DNA of 64,000 nt from Pseudomonas sp. N3-W. GTDB taxonomy: Bacteria; Pseudomonadota; Gammaproteobacteria; Pseudomonadales; Pseudomonadaceae. The translations under genes and the position numbers were made by a program. The stretch is from the NCBI RefSeq assembly GCF_024970185.1, contig NZ_CP103965.1, positions 864,001 to 928,000 on the forward strand, read 5' to 3'. Under the pieces are notes generated by a model that worked only from the letters and a program-made list of their open reading frames with translations, was not told the DNA's origin and ran no database searches. This document shows, in pieces, positions 37,169-47,925 of this stretch; the stretch's first letter is position 1, and each line of letters starts with the position of its first letter.

Positions 37169-38731
37169 ATGACCAGCACCCAACAACGCGCCGCCCTGCA
37201 ACGCCAGATTTGGGCAATTGCTAACGATGTTCGTGGCGCAGTCGATGGTTGGGACTTTAAGCAGTACGTGCTTGGCACCTTGTTCTACCGTTTCATCAGC
37301 GAAAACTTCGCCAGCTACATTGAAGGCGGAGACGACAGCATCAAATACGCTGAGTTGCCCGATAAGGTTATCACCGCAGATATTAAAGACGATGCCATTA
37401 AGACCAAGGGCTATTTCATCTACCCCAGCCAGTTGTTTGCCACTATCGTTGCCAGTGCCAACACCAACGAAAGCCTGAACACTGATCTAGCCGCCATCTT
37501 TGCCGCTATCGAAAGCTCAGCAAACGGCTACCCCTCCGAGCGCGACATCAAAGGCCTGTTTGCCGATTTTGATACCACCAGCAACCGTCTGGGCAATACC
37601 GTAAAGGACAAGAATGCGCGCCTCGCCGACGTGCTCAAAGGTGTAGCCAAGTTGGACTTTGGCACCTTTGACGAAAGCCACATCGACCTGTTTGGCGACG
37701 CTTACGAATTCCTCATCTCCAACTACGCAGCCAATGCCGGCAAATCGGGCGGTGAGTTCTTCACTCCACAGCAGGTCTCCAAGCTGATCGCCCAGCTCGC
37801 CATGCACAAGCAAACCAGTATCAACAAGATCTACGATCCCGCTTGCGGATCGGGCTCGCTGCTGCTGCAAGCCAAGAGGCAGTTTGATGAACACATCATC
37901 GAAGACGGTTTTTTCGGTCAGGAACTCAACCACACGACGTATAACCTGGCGCGGATGAATATGTTCCTCCACAACGTCAACTACGACAAATTCAATATCC
38001 AGCTCGGTGATACGCTGATTGAGCCGCACTTTGGCGACGATAAACCCTTCGATGCCATCGTCTCCAACCCGCCGTATTCGGTGAAGTGGAAGGGGGCGGA
38101 CGACCCCACCCTGATCAACGATGACCGCTTTGCGCCTGCCGGTGTGCTGGCTCCCAAATCCAAAGCCGACTTTGCTTTTGTGTTGCATGCCCTCAGCTAT
38201 CTTTCAAGCAAAGGCCGCGCGGCGATTGTTTGCTTCCCCGGTATTTTTTACCGTGGCGGAGCTGAGCAGAAAATTCGTAAATATCTGGTGGATAACAATT
38301 ACGTCGAAACCGTTATCTCGCTCGCGGCCAACCTGTTCTTTGGCACCAACATTGCAGTAAATATTCTGGTGCTGTCCAAACACAAAAGGGACACCAACAC
38401 GCAGTTCATTGATGCCAGCGGCAAAAACTATTTCAAGAAGGAAACTAACAACAACGTGCTGCTGGATACGCACATAGACCAGATCATGGCGGTGTTCGAC
38501 AGCAAGGCGAATGTGGAGCACTTCGCCCAGTCCATCCCGTTCGAGAAGATTGCCGCCAACGATTACAACCTGTCCGTCAGCAGCTACGTCGAAGCGAAGG
38601 ACAACCGCGAAGTGGTAGATATTGGCGAGCTCAATGCCGAACTAAAAATTACCGTAGCCAAGATCGACCAGCTTCGGATGGATATTGATGCCATCGTCGC
38701 AGAGATTGAAGGCGAGGAGCTAGAGGCATGA
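37169..38731 (+). CDS. hsdM: Type I restriction-modification methyltransferase subunit HsdM
   Basis: 520 residues. Adenine-N6 methylase motifs are present: [30 protein letters not shown] (motif I, AdoMet binding) and NPPYSVKW (motif IV, catalysis). The N-terminal helical domain ([20 protein letters not shown]) is that of type IC HsdM proteins (EcoR124I, EcoprrI). AGGAATA precedes the ATG; its stop overlaps the hsdS start (ATGA). Confidence 0.95.
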   Translation: MTSTQQRAALQRQIWAIANDVRGAVDGWDFKQYVLGTLFYRFISENFASYIEGGDDSIKYAELPDKVITADIKDDAIKTKGYFIYPSQLFATIVASANTNESLNTDLAAIFAAIESSANGYPSERDIKGLFADFDTTSNRLGNTVKDKNARLADVLKGVAKLDFGTFDESHIDLFGDAYEFLISNYAANAGKSGGEFFTPQQVSKLIAQLAMHKQTSINKIYDPACGSGSLLLQAKRQFDEHIIEDGFFGQELNHTTYNLARMNMFLHNVNYDKFNIQLGDTLIEPHFGDDKPFDAIVSNPPYSVKWKGADDPTLINDDRFAPAGVLAPKSKADFAFVLHALSYLSSKGRAAIVCFPGIFYRGGAEQKIRKYLVDNNYVETVISLAANLFFGTNIAVNILVLSKHKRDTNTQFIDASGKNYFKKETNNNVLLDTHIDQIMAVFDSKANVEHFAQSIPFEKIAANDYNLSVSSYVEAKDNREVVDIGELNAELKITVAKIDQLRMDIDAIVAEIEGEELEA

Positions 38732-39933
38732 GCAGCATGAGCTTTATGGAAAAGCTGCTGGATGGCTACGAAGTTCAATGGAAGACATTGGGCGATATTG
38801 GACATTTTATTCGTGGTTCAGGCATACAAAAGTCGGACTTCACGGAGTCGGGCGCTGGTTGCATCCACTACGGCCAGATTCATACGCACTACGGCACATG
38901 GGCAGTTAAAACCAAGTCGTTCATTAACCCTGAATTCGCTGCACGCCTACGGAAAGCAAATACCGGCAATCTGGTGATTGCCACGACCAGCGAGGATGAT
39001 GCTGCTGTAGCCAAAGCCGTTGCGTGGCTGGGAGAAGAGGAAGTGGCAGTTAGTACGGATGCCTACATCTATCGGCACACCATTGACCCAAAGTACATGT
39101 CGTACTTCTTTCAAACCGAAATATTTCAGTCACAGAAGAAGCCTCACATCACCGGGATTAAGGTTCGCCGCATATCTGGTGACAGTCTCGCAAAAATCCA
39201 AATCCCCATCCCCTGCCCGGAAAACCCAAAGAGATCGCTTGAAATCCAAGCCGAAATTGTCCGAATTCTGGACGCTTTCTCTGAACTTACCGCCGAACTT
39301 ACCGCCGAGCTTACTGCCGAACTTACAGCCCGCAAAAAACAATACAACTACTATCGCGACCAGTTGTTGAGTTTTGAGGATGGGGGCGTGGAGTGGAAGA
39401 CGTTGGGGGATCTGTGCAGTATTGGAGTAGGGCAGGCCCCGATTGGAAATGAGATAGGCGAATACGCATTTGTCAATGCAGGAACAACGCCATCAGGTTA
39501 TGTCACGACCTATAACACCGAGCCTAATACGATTACAACGCCTTCGCGTGGGCAAGGTGGAATTGGATATGTGGGCTATCAAACTACTCGTTTTTGGTGT
39601 GGCCCCCTCTGCTACAGAATCCGCAGCACGAGTAAAATTCTTTCAACTCGTTTTGTATATCACATCATGGCTAATTCCATGAAGGACATAGTAGGGCTTG
39701 CGAATATGACGGGAGTGCCAGCATTGAACAAAAAGGAATTGGTTGGATTTCCAGTACCCATTCCCTCTCTCGCAGAGCAAGCTCGTATCGTCAACATACT
39801 GGATAAATTCGACGCGTTGACCAACTCAATCACCGAAGGCTTGCCCCGCGAAATTGCATTGCGCCAAAAGCAATACGAGCATTACCGCGATTTGCTGCTG
39901 AGCTTCCCTAAGCCTGAAGAAGTGGCGGCATAA
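38728..39933 (+). CDS. hsdS: Type I specificity subunit HsdS (type IC)
   Basis: 401 residues with two target-recognition domains (about 12-170 and 225-370) and two matching conserved repeats: [10 protein letters not shown] near residue 14 and [10 protein letters not shown] near residue 219; [13 protein letters not shown] in the centre and [13 protein letters not shown] at the end. Between the domains, three TAEL units (residues about 188-199) form the spacer helix that in EcoR124-type enzymes sets the gap length of the recognition site. The two recognition domains should each read a different half-site; the sequence recognised cannot be told. Confidence 0.93.
   Translation: MSSMSFMEKLLDGYEVQWKTLGDIGHFIRGSGIQKSDFTESGAGCIHYGQIHTHYGTWAVKTKSFINPEFAARLRKANTGNLVIATTSEDDAAVAKAVAWLGEEEVAVSTDAYIYRHTIDPKYMSYFFQTEIFQSQKKPHITGIKVRRISGDSLAKIQIPIPCPENPKRSLEIQAEIVRILDAFSELTAELTAELTAELTARKKQYNYYRDQLLSFEDGGVEWKTLGDLCSIGVGQAPIGNEIGEYAFVNAGTTPSGYVTTYNTEPNTITTPSRGQGGIGYVGYQTTRFWCGPLCYRIRSTSKILSTRFVYHIMANSMKDIVGLANMTGVPALNKKELVGFPVPIPSLAEQARIVNILDKFDALTNSITEGLPREIALRQKQYEHYRDLLLSFPKPEEVAA
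39283..39330 (+). repeat. hsdS: Four 12-bp units in hsdS (TAEL spacer repeats)
   Basis: GAACTTACCGCC, GAACTTACCGCC, GAGCTTACTGCC and GAACTTACAGCC in tandem encode ELTA four times, that is, three complete TAEL units. Copy-number change keeps the frame and would change the spacer of the bipartite target. Confidence 0.92.
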
Positions 39934-39934
39934 C

Positions 39935-41134
39935 ATGAGCAAGACGCTAACAGAAATTGCTCAACAACTGAGCACATCCAAAACAGTAAAAAAAACTGTA
40001 CCTGAAAAAACCAAGGAGGTAGAAGAATCCAAGCCGGTTCCAAAGGTACAGCTGATATATGCCTTCAATGGTACAGGCAAGACACGCCTTTCACGGGAGT
40101 TCAAACAGCTGATTGCGCCCAAAGCCGATGACAATGAGGGCGATGATGAACCCAATCAGGCTGAGTTGACGCGCAACAAAGTCCTTTATTACAACGCTTT
40201 TACCGAGGACTTGTTTTATTGGGATAACGATCTGGAGAGTGATGCAGAACCGAAACTAAAAATTCAGCCCAATTCTTATACAGACTGGCTGCTCACTCTA
40301 CTCAAAGATCTCGGGCAAGATAGAAACATCGTTACCTACTTCCAGCGATATGCGAATGACAAACTAACTCCGCATTTTAGCGAAGACTTTACTGAAGTTC
40401 GCTTTTCACTAGAGCGAGGAGACGATGAACGTACCGGTCATATCAAAATATCAAAAGGTGAAGAAAGTAACTTTATCTGGAGTGTTTTTCACACTCTGCT
40501 AGATCAAGTTGTAACGATTTTAAATATCGTCGAGCCTAGCGAGAGAGAAACCAACCAGTTCGATAAGTTGGAATATGTGTTTATTGATGATCCAGTCAGC
40601 TCTCTCGATGAGAACCATTTAATTGAATTGTCCGTCAACTTGGCGAGCTTGATAAAATCCAGTCAATCTTCTCTAAGGTTCATCATTACAACGCACAGTC
40701 CGCTGTTTTATAATGTGCTGCATAATGAGCTAAAAAATAAAACCTGTTACATGTTGGGGCGACTTGAGGATGGCACCTTTGATCTGGTTGAAAAACATGG
40801 TGACTCCGATACAAGCTTTTCCTATCACTTGCACCTTAAGAAAATTCTTGAGAAAGCAATTGCTGATAATCAGGTGCAAAAATATCACTTTACACTTTTG
40901 CGTAATTTGTATGAGAAAACAGCCAGTTATCTGGGATATCCAAGATGGGCGGAACTTTTGCCGGACGATAAACAAACTTATTTAAAGTTTATTATTCAAT
41001 TTACCAGTCATAGCACCTTATCCCACGAAACCGTCGCCGAGCCCAGTGAGCCAGAAAAAAATACGGTCGCGCTATTGCTTAATCACTTGGCGAGCACCTA
41101 CAGATTTTGGCAGCAGGAAAATCAAAATGGTTGA
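39935..41134 (+). CDS. prrC: PrrC-type anticodon nuclease
   Basis: 399 residues (E. coli PrrC has 396) between hsdS and hsdR, the exact position of prrC in the E. coli prr locus. The NTPase part has Walker [10 protein letters not shown] (about 44-52), Walker [16 protein letters not shown] and the H-loop [11 protein letters not shown]. The nuclease triad of PrrC (Arg320, Glu324, His356) is matched by Arg323, Glu327 and His359, with identical spacing of 4 and 32. PrrC is held silent by the restriction enzyme and, when a phage inhibits that enzyme, cuts tRNA-Lys in the anticodon loop to abort infection. It starts 1 base after hsdS and overlaps hsdR by 8. Confidence 0.92.
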   Translation: MSKTLTEIAQQLSTSKTVKKTVPEKTKEVEESKPVPKVQLIYAFNGTGKTRLSREFKQLIAPKADDNEGDDEPNQAELTRNKVLYYNAFTEDLFYWDNDLESDAEPKLKIQPNSYTDWLLTLLKDLGQDRNIVTYFQRYANDKLTPHFSEDFTEVRFSLERGDDERTGHIKISKGEESNFIWSVFHTLLDQVVTILNIVEPSERETNQFDKLEYVFIDDPVSSLDENHLIELSVNLASLIKSSQSSLRFIITTHSPLFYNVLHNELKNKTCYMLGRLEDGTFDLVEKHGDSDTSFSYHLHLKKILEKAIADNQVQKYHFTLLRNLYEKTASYLGYPRWAELLPDDKQTYLKFIIQFTSHSTLSHETVAEPSEPEKNTVALLLNHLASTYRFWQQENQNG

Positions 41135-44100
41135 TTACACAAAGCCGATCGCCGAATCGAATAGCTTCATCGTTCTGGACAAATACACCCAGGAATGGAA
41201 GGTCGCAGAAAACTACCAAAGCGAAGGCGACCTAGAGCGAGAGTTCATTCAGGACATGCAGAATCAGGGCTACGATTATGCCCTTGGTTTAAACACGCCT
41301 GCGAAACTGCTGTCCAATGCGCGCGAGCAGTTGCAGGCATTGAACAACATGCAGTTTCTTGAAGGCGAGTGGCAGCGCTTTGTTGAATCCTATCTGGACA
41401 GACCCAGCGATAGCATCGTCGATAAAACCCGCAAGATCCATGATGACTATATCCATGACTTTGTGTTTGACGATGGTCATATTCAGAACATATATCTGCT
41501 GGATAAAAAGAATATTGCCCGCAATAAGGTACAGGTGATCAAGCAGTTTGAGCAAGCGGGCAGCCATGCCAACCGATACGATGTGACGATCTTGGTCAAT
41601 GGTCTGCCGCTGGTGCAGGTGGAGCTGAAGAAGCGAGGCGTGGCGATTCGCGAAGCCTTTAATCAGGTGCACCGTTACAGCAAAGAAAGCTTTAACAGCG
41701 AGCAGTCTTTGTTCAAGTACTTGCAACTGTTTGTCATTTCCAATGGCACCGATAGCCGTTATTTTGCCAACACCACCCAGCGTAACAAAAACAGCTTCGA
41801 CTTCACCATGAATTGGGCAAAGTCGGATAACAGCCTGATCAAAGACCTGAAAGACTTTACCGCTACGTTCTTTCAGAAAAACACCCTGCTTAATGTGTTG
41901 CTGCATTATTCGGTGTTTGATGTTAGCAATGCGCTGTTGGTAATGCGTCCCTACCAAATTGCTGCCACTGAGCGAATTTTGTGGAAGATCAACAGCGCTT
42001 ATCAGGCCAAGAGCTGGAGTCAGCTTGAGGGCGGCGGTTTCATCTGGCACACCACCGGCTCAGGCAAGACGCTGACCAGTTTTAAAGCGGCGCGCTTGGC
42101 TACCGAACTTGAGTTCATCGACAAAGTGTTCTTCGTGGTGGATCGCAAGGATCTGGATTACCAGACCATGAAGGAATACCAGCGTTTTTCACCGGATAGT
42201 GTGAATGGCTCTGACTCTACCGCCGGCCTGAAACGCAACTTGGATAAGGACGACAACAAGATTGTCGTCACAACGATCCAGAAGCTCAATAATCTGATGA
42301 AGAGCGAAGGCGACCTACCCATCTATAACAAGCAGGTGGTGTTTATTTTTGATGAATGCCACCGAAGCCAGTTCGGTGAAGCTCAGAAAAATCTAAAGAA
42401 AAAATTCAAAAAGTTCTATCAGTTTGGCTTTACCGGCACGCCTATTTTTCCGCAAAACGCCTTGGGCGCGGACACTACTGCCAGCGTGTTCGGTCGGGAG
42501 TTGCATTCGTATGTAATTACCGACGCCATTCGTGATGAAAAAGTGCTCAAGTTCAAGGTGGACTACAACGATGTGCGCCCGCAGTTCAAAGCCATCGAAA
42601 CCGAGAAGGACGAGAAAAAGCTGAGCGCAGCAGAGAACAAGCAAGCCCTGTTGCACCCCGACCGTATCCGCGAGATTACGCAGTACATCCTGAATAACTT
42701 CCGGCAAAAAACCCACCGCCTGCAATCTGCGGCAAAAGGCTTCAACGCCATGTTTGCGGTTAGCAGCGTGGATGCAGCCAAGCTGTACTACGAGTGCTTC
42801 AAGGAGCAGCAGAAGAGCAGCGACAAAAAACTGAGGGTGGCCACTATCTTCTCGTTCGCTGCCAACGAGGAGCAGGATGCGATTGGCGACATTCAGGACG
42901 AAAGTTTTGATGTGGCTGCCATGAACAGCAGTGCCAAGGAGTTCTTAAGCGCGGCCATTGTCGACTACAACACGCTGTTCAAAACCAACTTCAGCGTGGA
43001 CAGCAATGGCTTCCAGAATTACTACCGTGATCTGGCCAAGCAGGTCAAAGCCAAGGAAATTGACCTGCTGATCGTGGTCGGCATGTTCCTGACCGGCTTT
43101 GACGCCCCCACGCTGAACACCCTGTTTGTGGACAAGAACCTGCGCTACCACGGTTTGATGCAGGCTTACTCGCGCACCAATCGAATTTTCGACGCCACCA
43201 AGACCTTTGGCAATATCGTTACTTTCCGAGATCTGGAACAGGCGACCATCGAAGCCATTACCTTGTTTGGAGATAAAAACACCAAGAATGTGGTGTTGGA
43301 GAAGAGCTATAAGGAATACATGGAGGGCTTTACCGATGTGGCGACAGGTGAAGCACGGCGCGGTTTTGTGGGAGTGGTGAATGAGTTGGAACAGCGTTTT
43401 CCTGACCCTTCAGCCATTGAAAAAGAGTCCGATAAAAAAGCCTTCGCAAAACTGTTCGGCGAATATTTGCGCGTTGAGAACGTGCTGCAGAACTACGATG
43501 AATTTGCCAGCCTGAAGGCTTTGCAAAGTGTCGACCTCAATGATCCGGAGGCAGTCGAGGCATTCAAGACCAAGCACTATTTAAACGATGAGGATCTGGC
43601 TGCGTTGCAAGCAATCAAGATACCAGCAGAACGGAAAATTCAGGACTATCGCTCAACCTATAACGATGTTCGCGACTGGCTGCGTCGGGAGAAGTCCTCC
43701 AACGACAAAGAAAAATCAACTATCGATTGGGATGATGTGGTCTTTGAGGTGGACCTGCTCAAGTCGCAAGAAATCAACCTGGATTACATCCTTGAGCTGA
43801 TCTTCGAGCACAACAAAAAGATCAAGAGCAAGTCCGACCTAGTGGATGAGGTGCGTCGCGTGATTCGCGCAAGTCTGGGCAACCGCGCCAAAGAGAGCTT
43901 GGTGGTGGACTTCATCAATCAAACCGACCTTGACCAGATTGGCGATAAGGCCAGTGTGATAGACGCCTTCTTCATCTTTGCCCAAGCGGAACAACAACGA
44001 GAGGCTCAGGAACTGATTAGCGCTGAGAACCTTAATGCAGAAGCGGCCAGACGCTATATCACCACCGCCCTCAAGCGGGAGTTCGCCAGCGACAGCGGCA

Positions 44101-44231
44101 CAGAACTCAACGCCGTGCTACCCAAGATGAGCCCGCTGAACCCTCAATACCTGACCAAGAAGCAGAGCGTGTTCCAAAAGATCGCTGCGTTTGTCGAGAA
44201 GTTCAAAGGTGTGGGTGGGAGCATTAAATAA
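41127..44231 (+). CDS. hsdR: Type I restriction endonuclease subunit HsdR
   Basis: 1034 residues. The N-terminal nuclease has [20 protein letters not shown] (PD-ExK). The translocase has [19 protein letters not shown] (Walker A), [13 protein letters not shown] (DEAD-like) and [10 protein letters not shown], with a helical C-terminal domain for binding the methylase core. Length and order fit type IC HsdR. The ATG at 41127 follows CAGGAAAATC and lies inside the end of prrC, so the two are coupled. Together M2S1R2 translocate and cut unmodified DNA. Confidence 0.95.
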   Translation: MVDYTKPIAESNSFIVLDKYTQEWKVAENYQSEGDLEREFIQDMQNQGYDYALGLNTPAKLLSNAREQLQALNNMQFLEGEWQRFVESYLDRPSDSIVDKTRKIHDDYIHDFVFDDGHIQNIYLLDKKNIARNKVQVIKQFEQAGSHANRYDVTILVNGLPLVQVELKKRGVAIREAFNQVHRYSKESFNSEQSLFKYLQLFVISNGTDSRYFANTTQRNKNSFDFTMNWAKSDNSLIKDLKDFTATFFQKNTLLNVLLHYSVFDVSNALLVMRPYQIAATERILWKINSAYQAKSWSQLEGGGFIWHTTGSGKTLTSFKAARLATELEFIDKVFFVVDRKDLDYQTMKEYQRFSPDSVNGSDSTAGLKRNLDKDDNKIVVTTIQKLNNLMKSEGDLPIYNKQVVFIFDECHRSQFGEAQKNLKKKFKKFYQFGFTGTPIFPQNALGADTTASVFGRELHSYVITDAIRDEKVLKFKVDYNDVRPQFKAIETEKDEKKLSAAENKQALLHPDRIREITQYILNNFRQKTHRLQSAAKGFNAMFAVSSVDAAKLYYECFKEQQKSSDKKLRVATIFSFAANEEQDAIGDIQDESFDVAAMNSSAKEFLSAAIVDYNTLFKTNFSVDSNGFQNYYRDLAKQVKAKEIDLLIVVGMFLTGFDAPTLNTLFVDKNLRYHGLMQAYSRTNRIFDATKTFGNIVTFRDLEQATIEAITLFGDKNTKNVVLEKSYKEYMEGFTDVATGEARRGFVGVVNELEQRFPDPSAIEKESDKKAFAKLFGEYLRVENVLQNYDEFASLKALQSVDLNDPEAVEAFKTKHYLNDEDLAALQAIKIPAERKIQDYRSTYNDVRDWLRREKSSNDKEKSTIDWDDVVFEVDLLKSQEINLDYILELIFEHNKKIKSKSDLVDEVRRVIRASLGNRAKESLVVDFINQTDLDQIGDKASVIDAFFIFAQAEQQREAQELISAENLNAEAARRYITTALKREFASDSGTELNAVLPKMSPLNPQYLTKKQSVFQKIAAFVEKFKGVGGSIK

Positions 44232-44299
44232 AATCGGTATGAGGCGGATAGGGAGCTCAGTAGCCCTCTGTCCACCTCATGCCGCTTATTCGATTTTTG
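44230..44299 (+). terminator. Probable terminator of the restriction operon
   Basis: AAAATCG...CGATTTTT encloses ATGAGGCGGATAGGG and CCCTCTGTCCACCTCAT, which pair with few mismatches, ending in TTTTT right after hsdR. Confidence 0.7.
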
Positions 44300-44310
44300 G
44301 TTCCTCAGAA

Positions 44311-44696
44311 TGAGTGAACGAGCCCCATGAAAGACAGGACACCGTTTCCCCCTTACGATAAGGGATAGGCAAACGGTTATGTTTATGACTAACAGCAACG
44401 ATAAGAATGGGGAGCTTTTGGGCCAGGAGCGGCGGCGCCGCTGGAGCCCAGAGCAAAAGCTGGCCATGGTTCGCGAGAGCCTTGAGCCAGGGCAAAGTGT
44501 ATCGGTCGTCGCTCGGCGCAACGGCATCAATGCCAACCAGTTATTCCTGTGGCGCAAGCTGTATCAGGACGGCAGCCTGTCGGCGGTCAGCGCGGGCGAA
44601 GCCGTGGTGCCGGCCTCCGAGCTGAGCGATGCGCTCAAGCAGATCCGTGAACTGCAACGGATGCTGGGCAAAAAAACGATGGAAGCGGAAATCAAG
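44311..44696 (+). mobile_element. Remnant of an IS2-subgroup element (OrfA only)
   Basis: From an IS end around 44315 (TGAACGAGCCCCATGAAAGA) a frame from 44379 reads as IS2-type OrfA: RRRRWSPEQKLAMVRESLEP, VVARRNGINANQLFLWRK and RELQRMLGKKTMEAE. It breaks off at about 44696, where IS2-type OrfA would continue LKEAVE; OrfB and the right end are gone. The break lies inside another island gene (next entry). Confidence 0.82.
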
Positions 44697-44871
44697 CCTT
44701 GCGCAGCTCTTCATCGAGGGGATGCAGCAACCAGCCATCACGATTCTGTACCTGGGAGGTGATGGTGAATTGATCGTCTTTTTCGGGAAGCCGTTTGCCA
44801 TTTCGTTCGACCACCTTTCCGATGGATATACGACCGAGTACGGGCGGCGTTATCGCCAAACCTTTGAGCAT
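44692..44871 (-). pseudogene. 5' fragment of a 'hydrolase or metal-binding protein' (element backbone)
   Basis: 59 residues: MLKGLAITPPVLGRISIGKV, then KDDQFTITSQVQNRDGW and HPLDEEL. This is the start of a protein often found next to YqaJ and DUF932 genes in integrative elements, possibly a directionality-factor relative. AGGAGT precedes the ATG. The 3' part was lost where the IS2 remnant begins. Confidence 0.65.
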
Positions 44872-44965
44872 GCTGTGACTCCTGCGTCTGAATAAAATAA
44901 CCACCGAGACCGCGTGAACGGGCTGGGTGGCGTTGGGGGAGGGGCACGGAATAACGGGCAGCCTT

Positions 44966-45970
44966 TCACGTCAGCAGAAAACGCCGACTGCCGGTTTTGG
45001 TGGTGGAATAGCGCACGTGCAGGTAGGGCTTGTCTTTCAGCAAGCGCGGCATATCCAGCGCTACGCTGTCCTTGGCTTTCTTCCAGCTCACGCTACCGGT
45101 TTCAAATAGCGCACGGCTGGCATCGCCCATGGCTTGTTGCAAGGTTTGCTTGAGCTGGGCCTCTTGCGTCTCCTGCTGGGCAATCGAGTCGCGCACCTTT
45201 TGCAAGTCGGCAAAGGTGGTGCTGAGGCGGACATCTTGGGTGAAGTCCAGGGTGTCTCCCGTGTCCTGCGGGTACAGGCAACGCAAGGCCTGATCCGCTG
45301 AAACCGAACCGTCAGCCGGTGGCGGCGTGTCGCTGACGACGTAATCCCAGAACAACCGCTCCAGCTCGATCAATCGGGCAATCATCGAATCGTCCCGTTC
45401 AATCCGATGGATTTCCAGGTGTTGCCCGCCCAGCAGCACCGCCACATCCGCCGCCTGCTTACCGGTGACGGCGAGCTGGTGCATGACCTGCAACTGCACA
45501 TATTCCGGCACGCCCTCTTTCCAGAAGCGTGCGCCGTTTATGCCAGCGGTTTTGCATTCGAGGATCTGCACCTCAGGCGCACCGATGATTTCGCGGTCGA
45601 TGTTGGCCAGCATCCAGCTCAGTGTCGGGTTTGGGTTTTGCAAGACAGCATTGACCCGCCGTACCCGATGCCCACTGCGCTGGGTGTAATGTGTTGCCAC
45701 AATCGGTTCAAGAATATTGCCCCAGTAAGCCGGGCTATCCTCGTCATGTGGATCGATCTTGGGCAGAGTTTCATCGCGACCGGTTTTCTCCATCCAGAGC
45801 TCTAACTGGGATTTATACGGATTAAGACCGACAGCAGCGGCGGCATCGGAGCTGCCAATGCCACGCTTTCGCACAGCTAGCCAATCTGCGCGGGGCAGTT
45901 GTTTGGTACCCACAAGGCGCAACGCTGGGCGGGGTTTAGTCCTGGCATTTTGTAGCGGTTGAGTGTTCAT
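44966..45970 (-). CDS. YqaJ-family viral recombinase (lambda exonuclease-like)
   Basis: 334 residues. The nuclease core is RKRGIGSSDAAAAVGLNPYK, YWGNILEPIVATHY, MLANIDREI and VQILECKTAGI, in which D and E-x-K are the PD-ExK metal ligands. A helical C-terminus follows. It degrades the 5' strand to give single-stranded DNA for annealing, a phage or element recombination function. The gene lies downstream of DUF932 behind a strong hairpin and upstream of the truncated backbone gene. Confidence 0.85.
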   Translation of the reverse strand: MNTQPLQNARTKPRPALRLVGTKQLPRADWLAVRKRGIGSSDAAAAVGLNPYKSQLELWMEKTGRDETLPKIDPHDEDSPAYWGNILEPIVATHYTQRSGHRVRRVNAVLQNPNPTLSWMLANIDREIIGAPEVQILECKTAGINGARFWKEGVPEYVQLQVMHQLAVTGKQAADVAVLLGGQHLEIHRIERDDSMIARLIELERLFWDYVVSDTPPPADGSVSADQALRCLYPQDTGDTLDFTQDVRLSTTFADLQKVRDSIAQQETQEAQLKQTLQQAMGDASRALFETGSVSWKKAKDSVALDMPRLLKDKPYLHVRYSTTKTGSRRFLLT

Positions 45971-45991
45971 GATCATTTCCAAATGCATACG

Positions 45992-46027
45992 AAAACGCCT
46001 GACCAGCTATTTGCTGGTCAGGCGTTT
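45992..46027 (-). terminator. Strong hairpin between DUF932 and yqaJ genes
   Basis: ACGCCTGACCAGC and GCTGGTCAGGCGT are perfect complements over a TATTT loop, with TTTT on the minus-strand side: a terminator or attenuator within the backbone operon. Confidence 0.82.
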
Positions 46028-46080
46028 AGGGAGTGGAAGAATGAGGCTGTGAGGAAGGGATGAGGTCGTAGGGCCAAGGA

Positions 46081-47049
46081 TTAAGCTGCAAGTTGGAGCG
46101 CCGCTACGAGCGCCCTTTGTTTCATCTGCGCCCCTTGGCCGAACCAGGCTGAATCCATCCGGTATTCGTTGCTACGAGCCCGGCGTTCGTGGTCGACGTA
46201 TTCAGTCACCGCGTTCAGAAGGCCCCAGGCGGTGCCTTGGGCGGATGCTAACGTCGAGCCACGCCCTTTGCCCTCGTAGAGAGTCTGGACCTTACGTAGT
46301 GCCCGCTCGTTGGGCAGTACAGCGGGTAATTGGCTGCTGGGGCTGGTCTCGCACAGCACATTCATGAAATAGCCCAGCGCTTCGTGCCACTGTACCTTGC
46401 GCTCGGCCAATGTTCTCATGCGATACATAAAGGTATCCTACTGGGAGACGGCTATGCCGAGCTGTTTCTTGACGGCCTGTGGATCGAAACGCGTGCTGTG
46501 CGGCACCTTGATAGCGTGGGTCATACCATCCAACGCAATCGCCAGTGTGTTGTTGCACACCACACGCACGGTGGTGGGGGTGGCCGTGGTCGCCAAGGTG
46601 CCGTCGCAGGAGGTCGCCAGTAGCAGATAGCCATTGACTTCGTCGTTACCTTTCAACGCCGCTGACTGCCCGGTACGAGCAAGTGCCCAGAACTTGCGAC
46701 CACCTTTCAGAACCCCCGCCGTTTCAAGCTCGTAGCCGGACACGTCCGAAAGGTCGCGATAGAACTCCAACACTTCACGCGGCTGCACTACTTGGTAGCG
46801 CTGTGACACTACCGACAGTGCAGTTTTAGTGTCCGAGCGATATAGCACTTTCTGTTCTGGAAAGGAGTGAATGGTGCCAAGCGCGCCGACAGTATCGGCC
46901 TTGAAGTGAACAGGGCTTTCTTGGATCTGCCAGTTCATACCGGCCTCACGCTGCCAGACTTCTAACGGTTGTTTTTCAGTGAGGCGACTACCCAGGCCAT
47001 GCCAAGGAGTAGCGCCAACGTAAGCCATTTTTTCGATGAGATGAGCCAC
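46081..47049 (-). pseudogene. DUF932 protein interrupted by an amber codon
   Basis: A GTG start at 47049 behind AAGGAATC gives a protein that begins (V)AHLIEKMAYVGATPWHGLGS, the family N-terminus. It runs in frame to a TAG at 46438-46440 and goes on in the same frame (DTFMYRMRTLAERKVQW...) to the natural end with ...HERRARSNEYRMDSAWFGQG. The join SQ-TAG-DTF stands where relatives have Trp, so TGG to TAG explains it. Intact DUF932 proteins of about 320 residues are common in conjugative and integrative elements with an unclear role. Confidence 0.85.
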
Positions 47050-47117
47050 GAGAAAAGATTCCTTGCAAAGAGAAACGGCCGCGTTGTCAGTGACAAGTGA
47101 CGGCTGTTCAAAGTGGA

Positions 47118-47447
47118 TTAATGGTTGATGCTGAAGCTGTAACGGCAATGCAGGCAGTGGTAGTTGTTCAGCACCTTGCCATCCACATGCTCGCCCAGCC
47201 TGGCTCCGGCAATACTCCCGGCGACCCCTCCGAATAAACTGCCGATAATTGCCCCGACGATGCTGCCAACAGCGCTGCCCACCGGCCCACCGATTACGCC
47301 CATTGCTGCGCCGGTCTGTGCCCCTGACAGCGCACCCGCACCACCGCTTAATGCGCCTCCTACTGCGCCAATCAAACCGCCTGTTTGCTTACCGATATTT
47401 TTCGTGACGACATGTCCAGCGTTACAGCTGGGGCAGGGGGTATACAT
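47118..47447 (-). CDS. Glycine-zipper protein with N- and C-terminal Cys pairs
   Basis: 109 residues. An N-terminal CPSC and a C-terminal CLHC probably make one zinc site, flanking a long glycine-rich hydrophobic stretch (GLIGAVGGALSGGAGALSG, GGPVGSAVGSIVGAIIGSLF) of glycine-zipper type that may insert into membranes. GGAGGAC precedes the ATG at 47447. It is the first gene of the minus-strand backbone operon. The role is unknown. Confidence 0.75.
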   Translation of the reverse strand: MYTPCPSCNAGHVVTKNIGKQTGGLIGAVGGALSGGAGALSGAQTGAAMGVIGGPVGSAVGSIVGAIIGSLFGGVAGSIAGARLGEHVDGKVLNNYHCLHCRYSFSINH

Positions 47448-47925
47448 ACACAAGTCCTCCAGTGAAAAACGTGCAGAGCAGAGCGCAAGCACGTAAAAGC
47501 CCTTGCTGCAATCGATACAGCAAGGAGTTCACAGAGATGATCTAGGTCTGAATTTTTTTTGAATGAGGCTTTATGCGATTAAATTCAGCAGAAGGTGCAC
47601 TGTCCCCCTTCACCGACCCTGCAGTGCAGGTGCTAGGTGCTACTGAGCACGGTTTGGCTACAGGTATTCCACGTATAGGTATTGGGCCTGACTACATTTC
47701 TTTAGGATCTGCAGTTCATGTGCGAAATCGAACTCCACTTGACCACTCGTTTGCATCGACCTAACCAACCATTTTCATCGGACTCGACCTGCACGCTCCG
47801 CCACCATAATCGGCAGAGAACTGCCCATTGCTTCCGGTGGCGACGGTCAGCAATCGACCAGGCTATGAGCACACGATTGTTCGCCTGTAAGCTTGTAAGC
47901 TCGACGTATTGAGATCCCTACCGAT
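47448..47925. other. Divergent intergenic region
   Basis: About 480 bases between the minus-strand backbone operon and the plus-strand unknown genes. A 63-codon frame at 47573 (MRLNSAEGALSPFTDPAVQV...) has GAGG before its ATG but no resemblance to anything; I do not call it. Confidence 0.45.

Noticed and set aside
39283..39330. Tandem 12-bp units considered as a CRISPR or VNTR locus
   Set aside because: No spacers; the units are in-frame TAEL codons of hsdS, a known feature of type IC specificity subunits.
47573..47764. 63-codon frame MRLNSAEGALSPFTDPAVQV... with a possible ribosome-binding site
   Set aside because: No resemblance to known proteins, isolated in an intergenic region, and length within chance expectation.
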